64,000 nt of DNA from Przewalskia tangutica (taxonomy: Eukaryota; Streptophyta; Magnoliopsida; Solanales; Solanaceae). Under the pieces are notes generated by a model, which worked only from the letters and a program-made list of their open reading frames with translations, was not told the origin of the DNA and did no database searches. Each line of letters begins with the position of its first letter. Position 1 is the first letter of the stretch. The DNA lies in the NCBI GenBank assembly GCA_029844215.1, contig CM056738.1, positions 75,198,093 to 75,262,092 on the forward strand. The letters are read 5' to 3'. The position numbers and the translations under genes were made by a program. Positions 56,058 through 64,000 of this stretch are shown piece by piece.

Positions 56058-58624
56058 TGTTATACCTCGCGGTTCGTGCCGCGGCGTATGGGGCCGCGCG
56101 AAGGAGTTAGGACTCGAACTCAGAAAATTTCGGTCAGGGCCTCAGCGCCGCGCACGAGGCGTGGCCGCGCGCTGGAATTGTGGTCCCGGCCGAATCACTA
56201 CGGCACGGAAAGCCCGAGAGTCCGCAGAGCAGGCCAGCGGCGCCGATCGCAGGGCGCGCCGAGGCGGAAATCTGGAAAAACTTAGGAAAATCTGATCTTT
56301 TCTTTTAAAAAGGCCATGAGGGTGACAAATGTCCCCCCATCCGATTTTGCATGCATTATATTGACCAGACTTGGTCATCTTTCATCTCTCTCTTAGACAA
56401 AAGCTCTTCCTTCTCTCTTAAAAATTTCAAGCTCCTCCTTCTCTCTAAAATTCCAAGAGATATTCTAGCCTTAGGAAAAAACTGAAAAGAAAAGGCAAGA
56501 ATGAAGCTTGTGGCTAGCTTGTGAAGGTTGTTGTGGTGGTGTTCTTGGAAAGGAAGCTAGCAAGTTGTTGGAAAAATTTGGCTAAAGCTCTAAGGTAATG
56601 ATTCTTCCTTTATAATTAGTTTTTAGTGTTGCATGTTAAGAAGAAAGAACTTGTGATAGTAAATAATGCTCTTAGAGTCATTGCATGCAAGAAATGTGGT
56701 TTGGGTATGAAGGATTTGGCTAAAGAGGTTATGTGAGCATATTGTAGCCTAAAAATTACCTTAAACTTGTTAAGATTAATTGTTATAACTTATGGGGCAG
56801 AATTTTACACACCCAAGTTTAGGTGTGTAATCCCCTTTGTGTTGGTTTGGATGTTGGGCCTTAAATGTGGCGTTTGAGTGTTAAAAATCAGCCTTTGAAA
56901 AGGTGGCAAAGTGAGTAGAAACAAAGGAAATGCTGCCCAATTTTCAATAGGAATTAGTAACCTTGAACTTGAAAATATTCTACTTTGAAACTAGAAGTTA
57001 ATAAACGTATTATGGTCATTATAGGTTGACGTATTACGTGCGATAGTTGGAATTAACAAGTGGATTGACCGAAGAGGTATGTAGAGCTTTCCTATCTCTT
57101 GAGCATGAGTAGTTGTATCTATGTAGTACGGATAATGCACAAGATTTGATAATCTTCACTTGTTTTGAAGTATATGATACTTGTTTCGTTTTAAAGGTAT
57201 AAGTCCCTTGGACATAGGGAAATGTGTTTGACTAACGTGAAATGTTAATATAACAGCTTTATGGGAAGTTGGTTATATTAGTTTGGGAAAAAGGTAAATA
57301 AAGAAGGGTTTACTTTGCATAAAATAAGCAAGGGGAAAATGAGTTGAATTTGTGGAAGGTAAATTGTTTTAAGGCATTAATGACCTAAGGTTTTAAAGGA
57401 AATGAAGTCACTTGATTTAGAAGCTTGGGATATTTTCTAAATGGAAAATTGTGACTTGTTTTGAAAGTGGTTGTGACATGATACTATGGGTATTAGTATC
57501 TTGGAAGTTTTATATAAAACGAGTCATTTCAAAAAGGTTTACTGATGTGATACTTGGGTTAAATTCTGATTTCTCTTAAAAAGACATGTAGTGCCTTAAT
57601 GAGCTAAAATGAGAGGATTTATATTAATAATGTTCATAAGAAGTTAGAAGATTCTTATCTTGTTTATGTTATGATAAGCCGGTAGCGCTTATGTTATGTA
57701 TACTAGCCGGTTGTGTTGATTTATGTATTGTTATTGTTATCACCGAGTATTCGATGTTCTAGCGCTTATGCATGATACTAGCGGCCATGCCGATTCATGT
57801 ATTATCATTGTTATTACCGTGTATTCCATGGATTTGCTACCCACGACGCGAACGCGCGCTTGTACTCACGCGGGCCCACCGGGTCTACGCGGTGAAATAG
57901 TCCCACGCGGTGAAATAGTCCCACGCGGGTCCACAGGATCCACGCGGGTGAAATAGTCCCACGCGGCGCGGATGGCCTTACGCGATCCATAGATCCACGC
58001 GTGAAACAAATCCGCGAGTAGGATTGCTTAATGATACTACGCAAGCAGAGATCTTGTTTTGATCACGAGCCTCCTATTTTTACGCAAAGATTATACTTAT
58101 ACTTGTTACTCTCATTGTTAGTAAGGCACAGGCAACCTAATTTGATTTTGATCTATAACTTCCGTATTTTGGACTTATGATATTACTACAGATTTTCCGC
58201 TTTACATACTTGGTACGTCAGGTAATCGAACCCCTTCTGGGCCGCTCATGCCGCAGGTGGAAAGGTGTGGTAGATCCCCATTCCTAGGATCTTTTACTCG
58301 TGTCGTAAGCTCCATTTCTTCTGAGGCTCGACTTTTGTATGGTTCTCCCCGGTGTTGTTGATGTTTTGTACATTCGTGGGCACGACGGCCCCGTCCCGTC
58401 ATAGTGTTACTCCTTCTGTAGAGGCTGTAGTCTTGTCATAACTTGGTTTGTTTAAGGATGTAATTGTTCGGTTTTATGTACTTTGGGGTAGCCATTTTGG
58501 GCTAGACTATTTTATATCATTATAATTGTTTATCGTGAGTTTATATTCTCGCTGGTTTTCTCCGATGTTGTGTCACGCGGTGCCCGTTAAGGCACCTGGC
58601 CACGATCCGCGGTCAGTCGTTACA
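56058..58624 (+). repeat. 5' LTR of the right-hand chromovirus
   Basis: 2567 bp from TGTTATACCTCGCGG to TCAGTCGTTACA. CG-rich island at 56070-56275; TATA-like ATGCATTATATTGACC (56351-56366); CT-rich leader 56380-56450. A two-unit 70-77 bp repeat beginning AGCGCTTATG lies at about 57685 and 57760, and AATAGTCCCACGCGG is repeated around 57895-57960. It is collinear with solo LTR C outside the tandem arrays. Confidence 0.9.
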
Positions 58625-58628
58625 AAAG

Positions 58629-58641
58629 TGGTATCGAGCGC
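58629..58641 (+). other. Primer-binding site of the right-hand chromovirus
   Basis: TGGTATCGAGCGC lies 4 bp after the LTR. It is close to the initiator-Met tRNA site TGGTATCAGAGCC usual for Del elements, with one base missing and local changes. Confidence 0.7.
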
Positions 58642-61170
58642 TTAATCCTCTGGCGGTCTACAGCCGTATCTAGTAGTCTTGATTATCGCGTGTCGCGCAC
58701 CACATCTATAATCGTGAGGCTACAGGATATTTAGGATTGGTTTCCATTCTTCTCACTCGAGATCGCGCGATGAGCCGTGTTGTTAGTGGTCGTCTCCCTA
58801 ACGAGTTATGTTGATTGCAATACGAGAAAGCGCGTATGACCCAGGACGGATTATGTGGATTGCGTATCCAGGTTGGTTGTAATTGTTGTATAGTTGGTAT
58901 AATGACGTACGACTATACGGATTTATGTATAAGGGTCGTATATGGGCCGCCTAGAATGATTTTAGATTACCAGGAATTGGTAAGGGCTAATTAGATACCG
59001 GGAAGGTATGAAACAGTTTAATAAACTCCCATCAAGGTTTTACGTACTAATTTGAGATAATTAGGAGATGATGAGTTGTCTGAGAAGGTAATAGACCCTT
59101 AAGAAGTTTAATTAAGGGACCTAATGGGAGACTATGGCTGTAAATTAAGCTACGTGGTATGCTTAAGAGGATAGTATGGATAAGATCTGTATGGGGTAAG
59201 TAATGGTTGTTGTGCTCAAGACGACACGACTATGGTATTATGAGAAGTTAGTGTACCCGTTTATGGGGTGGGATCAGTTAACAGTAGTCCCGCTACGTGA
59301 CAGGGTCACGAGAGTACAAACCCGAGTCTAATTAATCGTTTTACGAGTTCGCAGACGTATTCCACCGGAACCAGGTTGTGAGCGTCGGAAATGGCCTTAT
59401 GTTGTTTAACTTAGTAACTCCAAGATCGAAGGTCAGCTTTATTATGGAAGTTATGTACATAAGCTAGAATAAGTTTGGAAGTACGGAAAAGAGTACGACC
59501 GGTAAGCAAGTGAGCAACCAAGTGTGAAAGAAATGGAGCCAGAATCCATGAGAATCTTTATGAGGTAACTACACCCGTGAGTGTTGGGTAGTAGCTGAGT
59601 GGGTAGATAATAATTGTCGGTAAAGATACAGTCGTTGGACCCTAGCAGACCTAGCAGAGCTGTTATGACAGACGTTGAGGTCATTATGAGTACGGGCTAG
59701 TTGGCCTCTTGTTATGCCAACGTGGACTACATAAGAGAGATTGATTTGGTACCGCTTCCTGCAGTTTGCCATCGAGTGGAGAGGAAGAGAAGTGGTAGTA
59801 ACCAGTGAATTATCCTTCCTTCTTTGGCATCATTGTTTTTAATAAGTCTGTGTGAAGGAATTTATGTTAAGTGCCCTTGGAGGTACTTGGAGTTGGTTTG
59901 GTGTGGCGGTCAGGGCCACGACCTTCCGGATAATTTCAAGGGAATGTGCAAGGCAATAATAAAATAAGTACGAGCGCTGCCGACAGAAAGCTGAGGGCAT
60001 CTTTGGTAGGTTTTGCAAATCTACACGATTTTAAGGCGGTACGTAATGATTAGATATTTACAGGACCACGAGAGGACCTTGTGATTAGGGTTGTGACTCC
60101 AAGGAAAGTTTTTTTTTTGAAGGGAGAAAAGTTCTCTCCCCTACATAAAAGGATAGTCTTACGTATTATGGGGTTATGTGTACCCATGTCGTTAGACGAA
60201 GGATGGGAGACTGGTGAGGTCTTCAGTATCGTCATGCCATAAGTTACAGTTTTAGATAACCGTGGAAAAGGTATTGTGTTGGGGAAATTAAGAACGACGT
60301 TACGAAATGGTCGAGGAAGTGTTATAAGGATAAAGATGCAGATAGTACGCATGTATGAAACTGTATGATCATGGATCAAGATAGAAATACTTTTGTTAAT
60401 AATAAGCATAAGATAAGGTCATGACCAGAATGGTAAAAGAGAATACGACTATGGTTATGTAAGTTGCACGAGATACAATTACCCCGGACTAGTGTAAGAC
60501 CATTAGTAGATAATGGGCAGTAAGAACACCTCGAGGGAAGGTGGTAGCATCGGCACTGACAACAAAGATAGTAAGAAAATACGGAGGGGTAAGGGACCCC
60601 AGGACAACTTGAAATAACTTATAAAGGAAAGACGAGTAGACACTCGAACGATAAGAAATCTTGACAAGTCATTGGATTATGTAATACCGTGAATTGAGGT
60701 TGAACACCGGACTATAAGCTCTACGAGTTGGGAGAGAATAATAGGATTACTACTTGACGAGATCAAGAAGGTCTCCCCCTAAATTGTGATTGGCAGGAAG
60801 TCTTAGCCATGCGGCAAGCAAAGGAATCAGATCTAAGTATAGTAACCAAGTTTGGTTGCAACAGAGAAAGGGAAACAGGAACCATAGTTGAGATTAAGGA
60901 TGCCCGAATATTTCACAAGTACAAGAAAGGCTTCCAGTTATTGGAAGAGAAGTTGACCACGACTACAGTTCTAACCCCTCTTGAGAGACTAGAGGGTTAG
61001 GGTATTATTGTAACACGTTGGGTGTTGGGCTAGGTTGTGTCGACGCAAATACGATAAGGTTAGAGCTTATGTTTCCGGCAGTTAGGGAAGCAAGAAAGGA
61101 ATTACGCTACTCACGATTTGTAGTCCGCAGCTTAATCGTACCTTGAAGATTTGGAGGTAATTCCTTATAT
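58642..61170 (+). pseudogene. Heavily degraded gag-pol of the right-hand chromovirus
   Basis: Length and position call for gag, protease and RT, but no frame longer than about 75 codons survives. Only faint traces can be read: FADVFPPEPG near 59350 (cf. the segment before RT), LLEEKLTTTTVLTPLERLEG near 60941-61000 (cf. LTTAPVLTLPEG at the RT/RNase H junction) and KQERNYATHDL near 61091-61123 (cf. HEKNYPTHDLELA). It is far more decayed than the adjacent integrase, which is odd within one element. Confidence 0.5.
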
Positions 61171-61577
61171 AGATTTCATGTGGATATTTGTGCAGACCAC
61201 AAGAGACTCCGGTATATCTTCAGACTGAGGCAGCTGAATTTGCGACAGAGACGGTGGTTAGGGTTACTCAAGGATTGTGATATTGATATCCTATACCACC
61301 CAGGGAAGGCCAATGTAGTTGCATGCCTTAGTCGCAGATCGACGGGTAATCTGTCCGTGCAGCGCAAAGAAGGCGGTACATGGTCCGCGAGTTACATCAG
61401 CTAGCGAGCCTTGGGGTTCGATTGGTTGATTCTGATAGTGATGGAGTTCGGGTTCGAGGGGTTGCCGAGTCTTCCATCGTCGAGGAGGTAAAGAGGCGAC
61501 AGTATGAGGATCCGATTATGGTACGGTATCGAGATGCCGTTTTTTTTTCAGAAAGAGAAGAGTCTATTTTGAGGTAG
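61171..61577 (+). pseudogene. Chromovirus RNase H end and integrase N-terminus
   Basis: Readable are FHVDICADHKRLRYIFRLRQ, LNLRQRRWLGLLKDCDIDIL, YHPGKANVVACLSRRS (the usual ADAL shortened by a small deletion), then in another frame VRELHQLASLGVRLVDSDSD, VEEVKRRQYEDPIM and FFSEREESILR. The frame is lost near an eight-T run at 61542 and restored after 61575, where FEVAPDGVLRFEGRL continues into the integrase. About two small indels separate it from an open pol frame. Confidence 0.85.
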
Positions 61578-61588
61578 CGCCGGATGGG

Positions 61589-62932
61589 GTGCTAAGATTT
61601 GAGGGCCGGTTGTGTGTTCCCGATGTGACAGGGCTTCGTCAGCAGATTCTGGGGGAGGCACACAGTGCTCGTTATTCTATTCATCTAGGGTCGACTAAGA
61701 TTTATCATGACCTCAGATGCGTGTATTGGTGGGATGGCCTGAAGAGGGATGTGGCAGGTTTTGTTGCACAGTGTCCTAATTGTCAGCGGGTTAAGGTTGA
61801 GCACCAGAAGCCCGGTGGGCTGTTGCAGGCTATTGATATTCCGACTTGGAAGTGGGAGGTGATAAATATGGATTTTATTACAGGGTTACCTTCCACTCAG
61901 AGGAAGCATGATTCCATTTGGGTTATCGTCGACAGGCTGACGAAATCATCCCACTTTATTCCAGTCAGGACGACTTTTTCGGCCGAGGATTATGCTAGAT
62001 TGTATATCAGGGAGATTGTGAGACTGCACGGAGTTCCTATATCGATTATTTCAGACAGAGGAGCCCAGTTTACGGCTAACTTCTGGAGGTCTTTCCAGAA
62101 GGGATTAGGGACACAGGTGAGTCTCAGTACGACGCTTCATCCTCAGACCGACGGACAGGCCGAGCGCACTATTCAGACACTTGAGGATATGTTGCGGGCT
62201 TGTGTTATTGATTTCAGGGGTAGCGGGGAGGATCATTTACCTCTTGTGGAGTTTGCTTATAACAACAGCTACCATTCTAGTATCCAGATGGCGCCTTATG
62301 AGGCCTTATACGGGAGAAAGTGTAGGTCACCGATAGGTTGGTTTGAGGTGGGAGAAGTTCAGTTAGTCGGGCCAGACTTGGTACAACAGGCAGTGGATAA
62401 GGTGAAGCTTATCCAGGAACGGTTATTGTCAGCACAGAGTCGACAGAAGTCGTATGCAGATCATCGGCATCGACACTGGGAGTTTGAGGTACATGATTGG
62501 GTCTTCCTGAAGGTATCACCCATGAAGGGTGTGATGAGGTTTGGGAAGAAGGGGAAACTTAGCCCAAGGTACATTGGGCCTTACCAGATTGTCCGGAGGG
62601 TAGGCAAGGTTGCCTATGAGTTGGATCTGCCGTCCGATCTAGAGGCAGTACATCCAGTGTTTCATGTGTCTATGTTGCGGAAATGTATTGGAGACCCATC
62701 TAGAGTACATCCGATTCATGAGGTTCAGGTAACAGAGGAGTTATCGTATGAGGAGAGTCCCATGGTGATACTCGATCGTCAGGTTAGGCGATTACGGACA
62801 AAGGATGTGGCTTCCGTTAAGGTCTTATGGCGGAACGAGAACAGAGAGGAGATGACGTGGGAAGCTGAGGATGACATGATGAAGAAATATCCTCACTTAT
62901 TCCCTATACCTCCAGGTAACCCACGTTTCTAA
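61589..62932 (+). CDS. Intact integrase plus chromodomain frame of the right-hand chromovirus
   Basis: A 447-codon open frame, the longest in the window; its first ATG is simply the first Met after the upstream frameshift, not a natural start. Integrase zinc finger: HSARYSIHLGSTKIYHDL and CPNCQRVKVEHQKP (residues about 26-77). Catalytic core: MDFITGLP (first Asp), ISDRGAQFTANFW (second Asp), HPQTDGQAERTIQTLEDML (Glu). Then FAYNNSYHSSIQMAPYEALY, GRKCRSPIGWFEVGE, WVFLKVSPMKGVMRFGKKGK, LSPRYIGPYQIVRRVGKVAY, HPVFHVSMLRKCIGD, and a C-terminal chromodomain-like tail (LRTKDVASVKVLWRNENREE, MTWEAEDDMMKKYPHLF). The protein would insert element cDNA into chromatin. Upstream damage means it is unlikely to be made as a functional polyprotein. 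Confidence 0.92.
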   Translation: MLRFEGRLCVPDVTGLRQQILGEAHSARYSIHLGSTKIYHDLRCVYWWDGLKRDVAGFVAQCPNCQRVKVEHQKPGGLLQAIDIPTWKWEVINMDFITGLPSTQRKHDSIWVIVDRLTKSSHFIPVRTTFSAEDYARLYIREIVRLHGVPISIISDRGAQFTANFWRSFQKGLGTQVSLSTTLHPQTDGQAERTIQTLEDMLRACVIDFRGSGEDHLPLVEFAYNNSYHSSIQMAPYEALYGRKCRSPIGWFEVGEVQLVGPDLVQQAVDKVKLIQERLLSAQSRQKSYADHRHRHWEFEVHDWVFLKVSPMKGVMRFGKKGKLSPRYIGPYQIVRRVGKVAYELDLPSDLEAVHPVFHVSMLRKCIGDPSRVHPIHEVQVTEELSYEESPMVILDRQVRRLRTKDVASVKVLWRNENREEMTWEAEDDMMKKYPHLFPIPPGNPRF

Positions 62933-63052
62933 ATTATTGGTCTTTAAATTTAGTAATTATGCTTGAGTTTGTTGCGTGTGCGAGCGCCTTTATTTGAGTC
63001 TATGTCGATATTGTGATTTGAGTAAGCCTAGAAGGAACATTCGGACGAATAT

Positions 63053-63065
63053 TTCTGGGGGAGAA
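63053..63065 (+). other. Polypurine tract of the right-hand chromovirus
   Basis: TTCTGGGGGAGAA directly precedes the 3' LTR start TGTTATACCCGTGG. Confidence 0.75.
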
Positions 63066-64000
63066 TGTTATACCCGTGGTTCGTGTCGCGATGAGGCCGC
63101 AAGGCGAAGGAGTTAGGACTCAAATCGTAAAATTTCGGTCGTGGCCTCGTACGCGCACGAGGCGTGGCGCGCGCCAAGGCGGGAATTGTGGTCGCGCGCC
63201 GAATCGTGCCACGGCGCCGGAAGTGCGATAGTTGGAATTAATGTGGATCGACCAAGAGGTATGTAGAGCTTTCCTATCTCTTGAGCATGAGTAGTTGTAT
63301 CTATGTAGTACCAAGATATCGACAAGATTTGATAATCTTCACTTGTTTTGAAGTATATGATACTTGTTTCGCTTTAAAGGTATAAGTCCTCGACATGTGG
63401 AAATGTGTTTGACTAACGTGAAATGTTAATATAACGGCTTTATGGGAAGTTGGTTATATTAGTTTGGGAAAAGGTAAATAAAGAAGGGTTTACTTTGCAT
63501 AAAATAAGCAAGGGAAAATGAGTTGAATTTGTGGAAGGTAAATTGTTTTAAGGCATTAATGGCCTAAGGTTTTAAAGGAAATGAAGTCACTTGATTTAGA
63601 AGCTTGGGATATTTTCTAAATGGAAAATTGTGACTTGTTTTGAAAGTGGTTGTGACATGATACTATGGGTATTAGTATCTTGGAAGTTTTATATAAAATG
63701 AGTCATTTCAAAAAGGTTTACTGATGTGATACTTGGGTTAAATTCCCGGATTTCTATTAAAAAGACATGTAGTGCCTTAATGAGCTAAAATGAGAGGAAT
63801 TATATTAATAATGTTCATAAGAAGTTAGAATATTCTTAGCTTTTTTATGTTATTATAAGCAGGTAGCGCTTATGTTATGTATACTAGCCAGGTGTCGATT
63901 TATGTATTATTATTATTATCACCGAGTATTCGATGCGATGTAGCGCTTTATGTTATGTATACTAGCTTGTGGCCGATTCATGTATTATCATTGTTATTAT
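63066..64000 (+). repeat. 3' LTR of the right-hand chromovirus, internally deleted, cut by window end
   Basis: It starts like the 5' LTR (TGTTATACC), keeps the CG-rich island to about 63225, then jumps to the sequence equivalent to 57038 (GTGCGATAGTTGGAATTA). About 0.8 kb, including the TATA-like site and CT-rich leader, is missing. The rest is closely collinear with the 5' LTR up to the window end. Confidence 0.88.

Larger units (their letters stand above)
56058..64000 (+). mobile_element. Del/Tekay-type chromovirus with both LTRs (3' LTR cut by window end)
   Basis: 5' LTR 56058-58624, PBS 58629-58641, internal 58625-63065, polypurine tract 63053-63065, 3' LTR from 63066. It is inserted in the Copia RT gene; the 5' flank TAACG (56053-56057) would be its target duplication, but the 3' flank is outside the window. 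The internal region is about 4.4 kb, short for an autonomous Del element. Only RNase H-end, integrase and chromodomain parts are readable, while gag, protease and RT are degraded. It shares its LTR family with solo LTR C. Confidence 0.9.

Overview
The window is a stretch of plant nuclear genome, very probably from a Solanaceae. The clearest taxonomic sign is three copies of a tRNA-derived SINE whose body matches the Solanaceae TS/SolS family as I remember it. The rest fits: chromoviral (Del/Tekay) and Tat/Athila Ty3 elements, Copia elements, an RTE-type LINE, an ETO1-type gene and a CC-NB-LRR gene. Roughly 80 percent is transposon-derived. No bacterial-type operons, CRISPR arrays, rRNA or genuine tRNA genes were seen. 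Every protein-coding locus I can recognise is broken, except one chromoviral integrase frame at 61589-62932.

Layout, left to right. 1-3185: joined fragments of an Athila-like gag (+), an LTR, and a Copia gag (-). 3186-20320: the pol region and 3' LTR of a Del/Tekay element (+). It is interrupted by a solo LTR (4683-6094, TSD GTATT) and by a 10-kb non-autonomous Tat/Ogre-like element (6619-16658, TSD GTGCT). That element has no gag-pol, but carries repeated hairpin motifs and a 17-unit, 85-bp tandem array. 20321-28405: a minus-strand LTR element carrying one ORF of the 'putative plant transposon protein' type, split by a chromoviral solo LTR (23906-27030, TSD ATTAA). 28406-30480: a 5'-LTR-bearing Copia fragment (-).

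30481-43430 is the only island of mostly single-copy host sequence. It holds a SINE with a 17-bp TSD, and an ETO1-like gene (32606-38341, +) with at least one nonsense and two frameshift lesions and a 1.16-kb hAT element in its third intron. It also holds a CC-NB-LRR pseudogene (39676-42766, -) with a SINE inserted at its apparent start codon. 43430-49680 holds two LTR-like blocks and a full-length RTE-type LINE (45723-49549, -) with a 15-bp TSD. 49565-54510 is poorly identified: traces of a possible degraded gene, repeated hairpins, a Copia gag remnant and a foldback element. 54525-56057 is the 3' end of a Copia element (-). Into its pol gene a Del-type element has inserted (56058 to beyond the window end), with both LTRs and an intact integrase/chromodomain frame.

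The genes do not form a pathway. The window records successive insertion, LTR-LTR recombination and decay around two dead or dying host genes. I found no convincing new defence or regulatory system. The most original signals are structural: a repeated hairpin with one apparently compensatory copy in the 10-kb element, repeated mutually exclusive stem-loops near 52.9 kb, and GC-rich word islands just upstream of TATA-like sites in several unrelated LTRs.
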